A stretch of 49,612 nucleotides of DNA, taken from the NCBI RefSeq assembly GCF_007992095.1, contig NZ_BJZP01000030.1, positions 1 to 49,612 on the forward strand, in the 5' to 3' direction. This stretch comes from Paenirhizobium naphthalenivorans. GTDB taxonomy: Bacteria > Pseudomonadota > Alphaproteobacteria > Rhizobiales > Rhizobiaceae. Of this stretch, positions 32,490-41,522 are shown one piece after another; the first letter of the stretch is position 1; each line of letters begins with the position of its first letter. The position numbers and the translations under genes are program-made. A model generated the notes under the pieces. The model did not search any database. It had not been told where the DNA came from and saw nothing but the letters and a program-made list of their open reading frames with translations.

Positions 32490-33821
32490 ATGCGCAACAT
32501 CGATGTGAATGATGTTATAGACAACAATGCTTTCGGGGGATTTCAGTGGATGCTGGTCGTGCTGTGCGCGCTGCTGCTGATCGTCGATGGCTATGACGTT
32601 TTCATTGCTGGCACTGTGTTGCCGACGCTGATTGCGGAATGGGGCTTGAGCAAGCCGCAGGCCGGTATCCTGCAAGCATGGGCGTTGTTTGGGATGATGT
32701 TCGGCGCGCTGATCTTTGGTCCCCTCGCGGACAGGATCGGGCGGAAGAAAGGTATCGCGATCAGCTTCCTGCTGTTTACCACCTCCACCCTTCTGACGGG
32801 CTTTGCGGACTCCCCGACGGAATTCAAGGTCTTCCGCTTCATTGCCGGTTTGGGCTGTGGCGGGCTGATGCCGAACGCGGTGGCGCTGATGAACGAATAT
32901 GCGCCAAAGCGCCTGCGCGGCACCATGGTCGCGCTGATGTTCTCCGGCTACTCCGTCGGCGGAATGGTCGCCGCTGGTCTTGGTATCGGCATGATACCGC
33001 AATACGGCTGGAGGCCGATGTTTTTCATCGCGGCTATTCCGCTGCTCATGCTGCCGTTCATCCTGTGGAAACTGCCGGAATCGCTAGGGTTTCTCATCCG
33101 CCAAGGGCGGCAGGAGCAAGCGAAAGCGATTTATGCCAAAGTCAATCCGTCCGCTCGCCTGGGCAGTGACGACAGGCTTGTCTGCTCCGAAGCTAAGGGC
33201 GCGTCAGCATCGGTCATCGAACTGTTCCGGCATCAGCGCACCCTGCGCACGGTGATGCTGTGGGGGGCGTTCTTCTGCTGCTTGCTGCTCGTGTATCTGC
33301 TGTCATCCTGGTTGCCGAAGGTCCTTCAGGAGGCTGGCTATGCTGAGAAGGCCAGCTTGTTGAGCCTATTTTCGCTCAATTTTGGCGGTATGGTCGGGGC
33401 AATCGTTGGCGGTTGGCTCGGCGACAGGTTCGGCCTGCCGAAGGTGGTGGTCGGTTTCTTCGCCTCCGCTGCCGTGTCGATCGCGCTGATCGGCTTCGGC
33501 CTGCCTGCCACGCTACTGTTCCTGGCGGTGTTCGTCGCCGGCGCCACGACCATAGGTACGCAGATCCTGCTCTATGCCAGCGTGGCGCAGCTCTATAACC
33601 TCTCCGTACGCTCCACGGGGCTGGGTTGGGCCTCGGGCGTCGGCCGTATCGGTGCTATCGTCGGCCCGACCTTCGGCGGTGTGCTCCTGGCGCAGGAATT
33701 GCCGCTCCAGCAGAACTTCTTGATCTTCTCAATCCCGGCGGTGATCTCGGCACTGGCGATGCTGGTCTTTGCGGTCAGCAACGCTCGTCGCACCAGTACC
33801 GTGCAACTGGCCACCGCATAA
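32490..33821 (+). CDS. benK: MFS benzoate transporter
   Basis: A 443-residue major facilitator of the aromatic acid:H+ symporter group with 12 predicted helices. The hallmark motifs are DGYDVFIAGTVLP in TM1, GPLADRIGRKKG in the 2-3 loop and GGWLGDRFGLPKV in the 8-9 loop. It imports benzoate. GGAGGAGTGAGG leads directly into the ATG at 32490. It is followed 11 nt later by a second, unrelated benzoate transporter gene. Confidence 0.93.
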   Translation: MRNIDVNDVIDNNAFGGFQWMLVVLCALLLIVDGYDVFIAGTVLPTLIAEWGLSKPQAGILQAWALFGMMFGALIFGPLADRIGRKKGIAISFLLFTTSTLLTGFADSPTEFKVFRFIAGLGCGGLMPNAVALMNEYAPKRLRGTMVALMFSGYSVGGMVAAGLGIGMIPQYGWRPMFFIAAIPLLMLPFILWKLPESLGFLIRQGRQEQAKAIYAKVNPSARLGSDDRLVCSEAKGASASVIELFRHQRTLRTVMLWGAFFCCLLLVYLLSSWLPKVLQEAGYAEKASLLSLFSLNFGGMVGAIVGGWLGDRFGLPKVVVGFFASAAVSIALIGFGLPATLLFLAVFVAGATTIGTQILLYASVAQLYNLSVRSTGLGWASGVGRIGAIVGPTFGGVLLAQELPLQQNFLIFSIPAVISALAMLVFAVSNARRTSTVQLATA

Positions 33822-33832
33822 GGACGGTGACG

Positions 33833-35035
33833 ATGACCAGCAGGCAAGGCGCCCTCGGCGAGGATGCATCTCTCTCAGCCGTTCTGGCGGGGTTGGTGTC
33901 CACGTTGATCGCCTATGCCGGACCGCTGGTTATCGTCTTTCAGGCGGCACGGGGTCTTGACCCGGCGCTACTGGAATCGTGGGTGTGGACAATCTCCATC
34001 GGCAGCGGTGTGCTCGGCATCGCGCTGAGTCTGAAATACCGGGTGCCGGTGGTGATTGCTTGGTCCGCGCCCGGCTCCGCGCTGCTCATCACGCTCCTGC
34101 CGACGGTCGATTTTTCCGAGGCCGTCGGCGCCTATCTCATTGCAAGCGTGACGCTCTTCATCATTGGGGTGACCGGCACGTTCGACAGGATAGTCGAGAA
34201 ACTGCCGGTCGGAATATCCGCCGCTATGCTCGCCGGCATTCTATTCGGATTCGCCGCGAAGACGTTCGTCGCCTTGCCGGCCCAGCCGCTTCTGGTCGGC
34301 ACGATGTTTATCGCATTTTTCGTCGGGCGGCGCTGGTTCCCCCGCTATGCCGTTGTCGCTGTGCTGATGGTTGGCAGCCTGGTCGCAATGCTTGGCGGCG
34401 ACTTTGCCGGCTCCATGCCGTCGATCCGCTTCACCACGCCAACTTGGACGACGCCGCATTTTAGCTGGCAGGCGGCCGGCAGCATTGGTCTGCCACTGGT
34501 TGTCGTCGCGCTTACGGGCCAATGGGTGCCGGGAATTGCCGTATTGCGCGGTAGCGGCTATGCGCGTCCTCGCGCGCGCTCCCTGATCGCCTGGACGTCG
34601 GCCGGCTCCGCCCTTCTGGCGCCGTTCGGTTGCCACGGTCTCAATCTCGCCGCCATCACCGCCGCGATCTGCGCTGGTCGAGAGGCTCATGAAGATCCCG
34701 CCAGACGTTATATTGCCGGCGTTTCCGGCGGCGTTCTTTATCTTATCCTCGGTTGTCTTTCCGCGACGGTGCTGGCGCTGTTCGCCTTGCTGCCAAGGGA
34801 GTTGGTTGCCGCATTGGCGGGGCTTGCTCTCTTCCCGACGATTGCCGGCGCACTCTCCGTCGCCATGGCGGAAGCCGGCGATCGCGATGCCGCGCTCGTC
34901 ACCTTCATCGTCTCTGCCTCCGGCATGTCGCTGCTTGGCCTCGGCGCCGCCTTCTGGGGGCTGCTGTTCGGCCTCTCAACGCATATATTGCTGCGATGGA
35001 CGCTTGTTCGGCGCGTCCGCGCCGCGGAAACGTGA
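33833..35035 (+). CDS. benE: BenE-family benzoate/H+ symporter
   Basis: A 400-residue membrane protein of the BenE family, distinct from MFS. It begins ASLSAVLAGLVSTLIAYAGPLVIVFQAA and shows the conserved WAYSIG-like SWVWTISIGSGV, VIAWSAPGSALLITLLP and FGCHGLNLAAITAAICAG stretches. It has about 12 hydrophobic segments. Such proteins transport benzoate by proton symport. The start has AGGA at suitable spacing; the stop is followed at once by a short orphan ORF. Confidence 0.92.
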   Translation: MTSRQGALGEDASLSAVLAGLVSTLIAYAGPLVIVFQAARGLDPALLESWVWTISIGSGVLGIALSLKYRVPVVIAWSAPGSALLITLLPTVDFSEAVGAYLIASVTLFIIGVTGTFDRIVEKLPVGISAAMLAGILFGFAAKTFVALPAQPLLVGTMFIAFFVGRRWFPRYAVVAVLMVGSLVAMLGGDFAGSMPSIRFTTPTWTTPHFSWQAAGSIGLPLVVVALTGQWVPGIAVLRGSGYARPRARSLIAWTSAGSALLAPFGCHGLNLAAITAAICAGREAHEDPARRYIAGVSGGVLYLILGCLSATVLALFALLPRELVAALAGLALFPTIAGALSVAMAEAGDRDAALVTFIVSASGMSLLGLGAAFWGLLFGLSTHILLRWTLVRRVRAAET

Positions 35036-35046
35036 GGAGGAACCCA

Positions 35047-35103
35047 ATGACTGCGAACCGCCTCTCGCAGCAAACCTGGCTCACCGTCCGCAACACACGG
35101 TAA
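35047..35103 (+). pseudogene. 18-codon orphan ORF with strong ribosome site
   Basis: ATG at 35047 preceded by GTGAGGAGGAACCCA, an excellent ribosome-binding site, then MTANRLSQQTWLTVRNTR and a stop. It lies 11 nt after benE. It may be the stump of a next ben-operon gene (for example a porin) whose remainder was lost where the phosphodiester module was joined, or a leader peptide. It is too short to identify. Confidence 0.4.
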
Positions 35104-35195
35104 TTCCTTCTTGAAGAATTGATGACGAAATTGGAAGAACGCTGAAACGCGCCTCAAGCGACTGACACGCTGAGCACCTAAACACATCGCCGAGA

Positions 35196-35222
35196 GCGCC
35201 GGGCTTGCCCGTCACCCGGCGC
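35196..35222 (+). terminator. Hairpin before the metallophosphoesterase gene
   Basis: GCGCCGGG and CCCGGCGC, perfect 8-bp arms with an 11-nt loop, 28 nt before the next start codon. It could end the ben transcript or act in the 5' leader of the next operon; no T-tract is present. Confidence 0.4.
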
Positions 35223-35250
35223 CGATCCCGTGCTTAGAAGGTGCCCAGTC

Positions 35251-36093
35251 ATGAAAATCATCCAGATCAGCGATACGCATTTCAGCCCGTCCAAGCCACA
35301 TTTCAACGACAACTGGGAGCCGATCCGCCGCTGGATCGAGGAGGTCAAGCCGGACCTCGTCGTGCATACCGGCGACCTCACCATTGACGGCGCTGACCAG
35401 GAGGACGACCTCGTGTTCTCCATGGGCTTGATGTCTGAGATCGGCGTGCCGGTCCTGATCGTGCCGGGCAATCACGACGTTGGTCATATGCCTGGTTCGC
35501 ACCAGCCGATCGATGATGCGCGGCTCGAACGCTGGCGCCGCCTTGCCGGTCCCGACCGTTTCGCCAAGGACATCGGCAACTGGCGGATGATCGGCCTCAA
35601 CAGCCTGCTCGTCGGCTCGGGCCATGCAGAGGAAGAGGCGCAATTCGACTGGCTCGTCGAGACGCTGGAAGGCCGCGAGGGCCGCCGCGTGGCGATCTTC
35701 GCCCACAAGCCGCTGTTCGTCGACGATCCGGCCGAGGGCGATACCGGCTATTGGGGTGCCCGCCCCGCCGAACGCCAGCGCCTGTTCGACCTCATCGCCG
35801 CCCATGACGTGGTGCTCTATGCCAGCGGCCATCTGCACTGGAGCTGGCAGGGCGAGATGGGTGCCACCCAGCTGCTCTGGGCGCCGCCGACCTCCTTCAT
35901 CATCGACAAGCTGGAACGCGAAATGCCGGGCGAGCGCCTCGTCGGCGGCGTCATCCATCATTTGGGCGACGACGTGACGAGCGAGATCGTCGCGGTCTCC
36001 GGCATGATCGCCCATGTGCTCGACGAGGTGATCGACGAGGTCTATCCGCGCGCCAGCACTACCGCCGCGGCTCCGGTGGAGGCGGCCGAATGA
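35251..36093 (+). CDS. Metallophosphoesterase (GpdQ-like phosphodiesterase)
   Basis: A 280-residue calcineurin-like phosphodiesterase with a dinuclear metal site: D8 and H10 (ISDTHF), D42 (GDL), N74 and H75 (PGNHD), His in IFAHKPLF and the GHLHW motif. The order and size are those of class III cyclic-nucleotide/glycerophosphodiester enzymes such as GpdQ. There is no signal peptide, so it acts in the cytoplasm on imported substrate. It is the first gene of a five-gene operon with a glycerol-3-phosphate/sugar-type importer, overlapping the ATPase gene by 4 bp. This supports a phosphodiester substrate. Confidence 0.85.
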   Translation: MKIIQISDTHFSPSKPHFNDNWEPIRRWIEEVKPDLVVHTGDLTIDGADQEDDLVFSMGLMSEIGVPVLIVPGNHDVGHMPGSHQPIDDARLERWRRLAGPDRFAKDIGNWRMIGLNSLLVGSGHAEEEAQFDWLVETLEGREGRRVAIFAHKPLFVDDPAEGDTGYWGARPAERQRLFDLIAAHDVVLYASGHLHWSWQGEMGATQLLWAPPTSFIIDKLEREMPGERLVGGVIHHLGDDVTSEIVAVSGMIAHVLDEVIDEVYPRASTTAAAPVEAAE

Positions 36094-37259
36094 GCGCGTT
36101 CAGCCTTCGCGACATCAACAAGTCCTATGGCGGCAACAGCATCCTGAAGGGCGTCAGCCTGGAAGCCGAGGCCGGCGAGTTCATCGCGCTGGTCGGGCCG
36201 TCCGGCTGCGGCAAGAGCACGTTGTTGCGCATCGTCGCCGGCCTCGACCACGCCGATCGCGGTGAGATCGTCATCGGCGGCGAGGACGTATCGGCAAGGG
36301 CCGCGGCCGATCGCAACATCGCCATGGTGTTCCAGTCCTACGCGCTTTACCCGCATCTGACGGCTGGCCAGAACATCGCCGTTCCGCTCGCCATGCGGCG
36401 CCTGTCGACCGCCGGACGCCTGCCCCTGATCGGCGGTATGCTTTCCGGCCAGCGCCAGATCCGCACTGACATCCAGCGTCAAGTTCAGGACATGGCGGCT
36501 TCCCTGAAGATCGACCATCTGCTCGATCGCAAGCCGGGCCAGATGTCGGGCGGTCAGCGCCAGCGCGTGGCGCTGGCCCGCGCCATGGTGCGCCACCCAA
36601 ACGTCTTTCTGATGGATGAGCCGCTCTCCAACCTTGACGCCAACCTGCGTGTTCATGCGCGCGGCGAGATCGTCGAGCTGCACCGCAAGGCGGGCGTTCC
36701 GACGCTCTATGTCACGCATGACCAGTCGGAAGCCCTGTCCATGGCGGATCGCGTCGCCGTGATGATCGGCGGACGCCTGCTTCAGCTCGACAGCCCGCGT
36801 AGGATCTACGACGACCCCGCCCATATCGAGGTCGCCCGCTTCCTCGGCCAGCCGCGTATCAATGTTCTTTCTACCGTGGTGGACGACAAGGGGCTGGTGC
36901 AGGCCGGCGACATCCGCCTTGCCACGCGTCTCCACCTCAAATCCGGTGCTGCGGTGATGGTCGCCTTCCGTCCGGAATTCGTGCGCCTTGCGCCTGCCGG
37001 CGAAGGAAGTTTGCCGGCCCGCATCGAACGGCTCGAATTTCTTGGCTCGGAAGTGGTGATCTTCACCAAACTCGCGGCGATGGACGGCGTCGTCGTGGCG
37101 AAGGTTCCACCCGCCGAAGCCATCGGCCTTGCCGCTGGCCAGCGTATCGATCTGAAGCTCGATCCCGGCGCCATTCTCGTGTTCGACGAGCATGGCGAGC
37201 GGCTTGCCGCCATCATCGCCACCGCGTCGGCCGAACGGTCGGAGGTCCTACATGGCTAG
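36090..37259 (+). CDS. ABC importer ATPase, UgpC/MalK-like
   Basis: A 389-residue ATPase with Walker A GPSGCGKST, a signature MSGGQRQRVALARAM and Walker B VFLMDEPLSNLD, followed by the C-terminal OB-type regulatory domain (residues ~240-380) found in MalK/UgpC proteins. An inserted segment of about 25 residues (MRRLSTAGRLPLIGGMLSGQ) in the helical domain is unusual. It overlaps the phosphodiesterase gene by 4 bp and the permease gene by 8 bp. Confidence 0.9.
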   Translation: MSAFSLRDINKSYGGNSILKGVSLEAEAGEFIALVGPSGCGKSTLLRIVAGLDHADRGEIVIGGEDVSARAAADRNIAMVFQSYALYPHLTAGQNIAVPLAMRRLSTAGRLPLIGGMLSGQRQIRTDIQRQVQDMAASLKIDHLLDRKPGQMSGGQRQRVALARAMVRHPNVFLMDEPLSNLDANLRVHARGEIVELHRKAGVPTLYVTHDQSEALSMADRVAVMIGGRLLQLDSPRRIYDDPAHIEVARFLGQPRINVLSTVVDDKGLVQAGDIRLATRLHLKSGAAVMVAFRPEFVRLAPAGEGSLPARIERLEFLGSEVVIFTKLAAMDGVVVAKVPPAEAIGLAAGQRIDLKLDPGAILVFDEHGERLAAIIATASAERSEVLHG

Positions 37260-38187
37260 TCTTGCCTTCGATACCGCGCGCCCGTCGCGCGTGCTGTCCG
37301 CCGCACAAACAGCGAAGCGTCGCGAGGCGCGCATCGCCATCCTGCTCTCGGCTCCGGCCTTGCTGCTGTTGTTGCTCTTCATCATCCTGCCGACGGTTGC
37401 CGTGATCTTTCTCGGCTTCACCGATTTCGAATTGGGCTATGCAAGCTTCAATTTCGTCGGCTTCGAGAATTATGCCGAATTGCTGCACGACCGCACCTTC
37501 AGGAAATCGCTGTGGAATACCACGGTCTACGCCGCGATCGTCGCGCCGGTCTCAATGGCACTCGGGCTCGGCATCGCGCTGCTGATCGAATCCGAGGGTT
37601 GGGGCAAAAGTCTGTTTCGCACCGCCTATTTCCTGCCGGTCGCCTCGCTGCTGGTCGCCATGGCAACTGTCTGGCAATATCTCTTTCACCCGACCATCGG
37701 CCCGATCAACGCCGCCCTCGGCCTGATCGGCATAGAGGGACCGAACTGGCTCGGTGCTTCGAGCACCGTGATGACAAGCCTGTCGATCATCGGCATCTGG
37801 CAGGCGACGGGCTTCAACATGGTGCTCTTTCTCGCCGGCCTTTCGGCCATCCCGCGTGAGCTTTACCAGGCGGCGGAAGTCGATGGCGCGCGCTCGGCGC
37901 TCTCCCGTTTCCGCCTCGTCACCTGGCCGATGCTGGGACCGACCACGCTGTTCGTCACCACCATCAGCATCATCAACGCAGTCAAGGTCTTCGAGACCGT
38001 CAAGACGCTGACCGAAGGCGGCCCGAACAAAGCGTCTGAAGTTCTGCTCTTCACCATCTACCAGGAGGGCTTTGTCTTCCTCAAGGTCGGTTATGCCTCG
38101 GCGATGACCGTGATCTTCCTGGCGATCCTCGTGTCGCTGATGTTCCTCCAATACCGCGTGATGGACCGGAAGGTGCACTACGCATGA
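37252..38187 (+). CDS. ABC importer permease 1 (UgpA/MalF-like)
   Basis: A 311-residue permease with six hydrophobic helices and the EAA loop YQAAEVDGARSALSRFRLVTWPML around residues 203-227. It contacts the ATPase and pairs with the next gene product. The start at 37252 has GGAGG 6 nt upstream; the ATG at 37192 would make a long artificial N-terminus. Confidence 0.9.
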   Translation: MASLAFDTARPSRVLSAAQTAKRREARIAILLSAPALLLLLLFIILPTVAVIFLGFTDFELGYASFNFVGFENYAELLHDRTFRKSLWNTTVYAAIVAPVSMALGLGIALLIESEGWGKSLFRTAYFLPVASLLVAMATVWQYLFHPTIGPINAALGLIGIEGPNWLGASSTVMTSLSIIGIWQATGFNMVLFLAGLSAIPRELYQAAEVDGARSALSRFRLVTWPMLGPTTLFVTTISIINAVKVFETVKTLTEGGPNKASEVLLFTIYQEGFVFLKVGYASAMTVIFLAILVSLMFLQYRVMDRKVHYA

Positions 38188-39023
38188 CCCTGACCGATCG
38201 TCTCACGCTCGGCCGCGCCGTGCGCCTCGCTCTCCTGTCGCTCGGAGCCATCGTTTTCCTGGCGCCCTACATTTTCATGATCTCGACCGCCGGCAAGGCA
38301 CAGAGCGAGATCTTCTCCTCGTCGCTCACCCTGATTCCCCAGACTTGGTCCTATGCGGAAAACTTCGCCAAGGCCTTTGGTCAGGTTTCGATGGGCGGCT
38401 TGCTGTTGAACGGCGTGATCGTCTGCGGCCTGATCCTCCTCGTCCAGGTGCTGGTGGCCATCCCTTGCGCCTATGCCATGGCCAAGTTGTCCTTCGGAGC
38501 CGCCCGGCTGATGATGGCGCTGGTCATGCTGGGCCTGCTGGTGCCGATCCATGCGACGGCCCTGCCGCTTTATGTCGCCTTCGATCGCCTGTCGGTACTC
38601 AACAGCTATTTCGCGCTGGTCGCCCCATTCTCGATCTCGGTTTTTGCGATCTTCCTCTTTCTGCAATTTTTCCGCGGCATACCTGATGATCTGATCCACG
38701 CGGCCCGTCTCGACGGCATGTCGGAGGCAGGCATCGTGGCGCGGGTCATCGTGCCCAATGCCTGGCCAGCGATTACCGCCTTTGCGATCTTCTCGGTCGT
38801 CGCCCACTGGAACGACCTGTTCTGGCCGCTGATCGTCGTCACCAACCAGACCTATGCCACGCCGCCGCTCGGGCTGCTCTACTTCCGCGCGGCCGAAGCC
38901 GGCGATGACTACGGCGCGTTGATGGCGGCGACGCTCATCATCACCCTTCCCCTCGTGCTTGCCTTCCTGCTCGCGCAGAAGCGCTTCGTTGAGGGTATCA
39001 CCATGACCGGTCTCAAAGGCTGA
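38184..39023 (+). CDS. ABC importer permease 2 (UgpE/MalG-like)
   Basis: A 279-residue permease with six helices and the EAA loop IHAARLDGMSEAGIVARVIVPNAWP near residues 170-194. MISTAGKAQSEIF and HWNDLFWPLIV are conserved in MalG/UgpE proteins. It overlaps permease 1 by 4 bp. Confidence 0.9.
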   Translation: MTLTDRLTLGRAVRLALLSLGAIVFLAPYIFMISTAGKAQSEIFSSSLTLIPQTWSYAENFAKAFGQVSMGGLLLNGVIVCGLILLVQVLVAIPCAYAMAKLSFGAARLMMALVMLGLLVPIHATALPLYVAFDRLSVLNSYFALVAPFSISVFAIFLFLQFFRGIPDDLIHAARLDGMSEAGIVARVIVPNAWPAITAFAIFSVVAHWNDLFWPLIVVTNQTYATPPLGLLYFRAAEAGDDYGALMAATLIITLPLVLAFLLAQKRFVEGITMTGLKG

Positions 39024-39049
39024 TCCGGTCCAAACCCAGGAGAACTGCG

Positions 39050-40315
39050 ATGACTTACCTCAAGAAGGCGCTGGCCGTGGCGGCGATAACGCTGGCGACG
39101 AGCTTCTCGGCCCATGCCGAGACCACGCTCAAGGTCCACTATCCGATGCCCGGTTTCTTCAAGGACGTGATGGACACGATCTCGAAGAAGTTCATGGAAG
39201 AAAACCCCGGTATCAAGATCACCTTCGCCAATCCTTCGGATACCTATGAAGCCGGTATCCAGACCATTATGCGTCAGGCCGGCTCGGCGGAGATGCCGGA
39301 TGTCACTTTCATCGGCCTCAACCGTCTGCGCATGCTCAACGAGCGCGAGATCCCGGTCGACCTTGCACCCTTTATGGGCAAGGACGGCAACATGGCGGAA
39401 CAGGGCTTCTCGGACAACATCCTGAAGCTCGCCCAGGTCAAGGGCAAGCAGGTCGGCCTTGCTTTCGCTACTTCCAACCCGATCATGTATTACAATGCCG
39501 ATCTGGTACGCAAAGTTGGTGGCGATCCGGACCAGCCGCCGAAGACCTGGGACGAAGTGATCGCGCTCTCGTCCAAGATCAAGGCGCTCGGCGACGGCAA
39601 TGAAGGCATCGACTTCCGCTGGCAGGGCGACGACTGGATGTTCTCGGCCCTCTTGTTCGGCGCCGGCGGAAAGATGCTGAACGATGATGAGAGCGGCGTT
39701 GCCTTCAACGGTCCGGAAGGCGTCAAGGCCTTCGAACTGGTCGACCGCATGGTCAAGGAAGGTGGTCTTCCGGTGTTCACCAAGCAGGCCGGCGAACAGG
39801 CCTTCGTTGCCGGCAAGGTCGGTTTTGCCTTCATGACCACCGGCGCGCTGCGCAATACCATCAAGAATGTCGGCGACAAGTTCGACCTGCGCACCGGCCA
39901 CATCCCGTTGATCGACCCGATCAACGGCAAGCTGCCGACCGGTGGCAATGCTGCCGTGATGCTGACCCGCGATGCTGAGAAGCAGGAAGCCGCCTGGAAA
40001 TTCATCAAGTTCGCCGCTGGCCCGTTCGGCGCCTCGGTCGTCGTTCCCGGCACCGGCTACGTGCCGAACAACGAACTCGCCGCCAAGTCGCCGGACTATC
40101 TCGGCAACTTCTACAAGGAGAACCCGCTGTTCCGCGCCGGCCTCGAGCAGATGCCGCTGATGCAGCCCTGGTATGCCTTCCCCGGCTCGAACGGCGTGAA
40201 GGTCACCCAGACCATCGTTGAAAACCTGTCGCGTGTGGTCGAGCAGTCCGCCGAGCCGAAGGAAGCTCTCGACGACGCAGCCGTCGAAGTCGAAGGTTTG
40301 CTGCCGCGCAGCTAA
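39050..40315 (+). CDS. Extracellular solute-binding protein, family 1 (UgpB-like)
   Basis: A 421-residue periplasmic receptor. The signal peptide MTYLKKALAVAAITLATSFS ends near AHA-ET (residue 23). The rest follows the family 1 fold: ISKKFMEENPGIKITF, MPDVTFIGLNRLRMLNER, PIMYYNADLVRK...PPKTWDE and AEKQEAAWKFIKFAAGP. Its last position in the operon after the permeases is less usual. It probably binds a glycerol-phosphate, sugar or sugar-phosphodiester. AGGAGAA lies before the ATG. Confidence 0.92.
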   Translation: MTYLKKALAVAAITLATSFSAHAETTLKVHYPMPGFFKDVMDTISKKFMEENPGIKITFANPSDTYEAGIQTIMRQAGSAEMPDVTFIGLNRLRMLNEREIPVDLAPFMGKDGNMAEQGFSDNILKLAQVKGKQVGLAFATSNPIMYYNADLVRKVGGDPDQPPKTWDEVIALSSKIKALGDGNEGIDFRWQGDDWMFSALLFGAGGKMLNDDESGVAFNGPEGVKAFELVDRMVKEGGLPVFTKQAGEQAFVAGKVGFAFMTTGALRNTIKNVGDKFDLRTGHIPLIDPINGKLPTGGNAAVMLTRDAEKQEAAWKFIKFAAGPFGASVVVPGTGYVPNNELAAKSPDYLGNFYKENPLFRAGLEQMPLMQPWYAFPGSNGVKVTQTIVENLSRVVEQSAEPKEALDDAAVEVEGLLPRS

Positions 40316-40346
40316 GTCCGACGTTGCCAGGACACGCAGATTGAAG

Positions 40347-40376
40347 ACGCGTCGCTTGAACAAGCGGCGCGTTTTT
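40347..40376 (+). terminator. Rho-independent terminator of the phosphodiester-import operon
   Basis: ACGCGTCGCTT-GAAC-AAGCGGCGCGT followed by TTTTT: an 11-bp stem with one G-U pair. It lies 31 nt after the binding-protein stop and just before the convergent lacI-type gene. Confidence 0.85.
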
Positions 40377-40381
40377 AATTG

Positions 40382-41377
40382 TCAGGAAGCCTGGTTGATT
40401 CGCCTGACCGTGCCGCCAGCGTTCAGCTTGTGACCAATCCTGAGATGGCGGGGTGTTGCTGAGTTTTCCGCAATGTCGAGCAGCAGGGAGGCCGCAGTCG
40501 CCCCCATGCTGGCATCAGCCATCTCGATCGTCGTCAGGGGGGGATGCACCAGCCGGCCGATGGCGATGCCGTCGAAACCTGTGACCGACACGTCGTCCGG
40601 CACATTTAGCCCCTCGCGGCGAAGAGCGCTGATCACGCCCAGCGCCAGAAGGTCGTTCGATGCAATGATCGCGGTGGGGCGGTGGGTCCGCATGGCCTGG
40701 CCGAGATCGAGTTCGTCATAGCCGGTAACGAAGGGGATCTGCAGGGCGTTCAGCACCGGCAGACTGCTTGCCGCCATCGCGTCACAATAGCCCTCATACC
40801 GCAAACGGGCACGATCGGAACTCTCGAAGCGTCCCGACACGAACAAGATCTGCCGGTGGCCATGTTCGATCAGGTGCATTGTGATCTCGTGCCCGGCAAG
40901 GCGGTTGTCAGTCGTCACCGCCGCGGGAAAGCGTGAGGTCGGCAGATTGTTGAGCAGGACGGTCGGGGGCAGGAAGGCCGGCAGAGTCGATTGGCTTTTC
41001 AGTGGATCGCAGACCGTCAGTATGAGGCCGGTCGGCTTTTCCGTCAGCAGGTAATCGACGGCATCTGCTTCGCGTGCCGGATCGTAATCCGACTGGGCGA
41101 TCAGCACGCCGTGGCCGGACACCCGCATGCGGTTCTGGATGCCGGAGAGCGAGGCGGCGAAGACGGGATTGGTGATGCTGGGAATGAGCACGCCGATCAC
41201 GGGCCGGCGGCGTCCCGGTGGAAGGGTTCGTTCGATCCTGTGATAGCCGAGATCTGATGCCGCCTTGCGCACGCGCCGCATCATGCCTTCGCTGACCGGT
41301 CCGCTGCGATTGAGGACACGACTGACCGTGGCCATCGAGCAACCCGCTCTTGATGCGATCTCCTGGAGTGTCGACAT
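40382..41377 (-). CDS. LacI-family transcriptional regulator
   Basis: A 331-residue LacI-type regulator. MSTLQEIASRAGCSMATVSRVLNRSGPVSEGMMRRV is the DNA-binding headpiece; the effector domain starts near residue 60 (PVIGVLIPSITNPVFAASLSGI) and carries IIASNDLLALGVISAL and VSVTGFDGIAIGR, typical for sugar or nucleoside sensing. It is placed between two phosphodiester operons and probably represses one or both. No operator could be located with confidence. Confidence 0.9.
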   Translation of the reverse strand: MSTLQEIASRAGCSMATVSRVLNRSGPVSEGMMRRVRKAASDLGYHRIERTLPPGRRRPVIGVLIPSITNPVFAASLSGIQNRMRVSGHGVLIAQSDYDPAREADAVDYLLTEKPTGLILTVCDPLKSQSTLPAFLPPTVLLNNLPTSRFPAAVTTDNRLAGHEITMHLIEHGHRQILFVSGRFESSDRARLRYEGYCDAMAASSLPVLNALQIPFVTGYDELDLGQAMRTHRPTAIIASNDLLALGVISALRREGLNVPDDVSVTGFDGIAIGRLVHPPLTTIEMADASMGATAASLLLDIAENSATPRHLRIGHKLNAGGTVRRINQAS

Positions 41378-41471
41378 TGTGCGCTCTCTATGCCGGTGCG
41401 ACGGTCACGCGAGGTCGGAGATTGTTCGCGACAGGGACCGATGCGGCTTGCCCGAAATCCTGAAATGTCGT

Positions 41472-41498
41472 TGGCCGCCGTGCTTGCCACGGCGGCCA
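41472..41498 (-). terminator. Strong hairpin after the isomerase-like gene
   Basis: TGGCCGCCGTG-CTTGC-CACGGCGGCCA is a perfect 11-bp stem, 24 nt after the stop of the isomerase-like gene and before the lacI-type gene. It lacks a T-tract but is stable enough to limit read-through. Confidence 0.6.
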
Positions 41499-41522
41499 TG
41501 CGTGTCTGCTGTGATCGAGTTC

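Noticed and set aside
38909..40363. 484-codon frame antisense to the UgpB-like gene
   Set aside because: Shadow frame; the plus gene has signal peptide, operon position and terminator.
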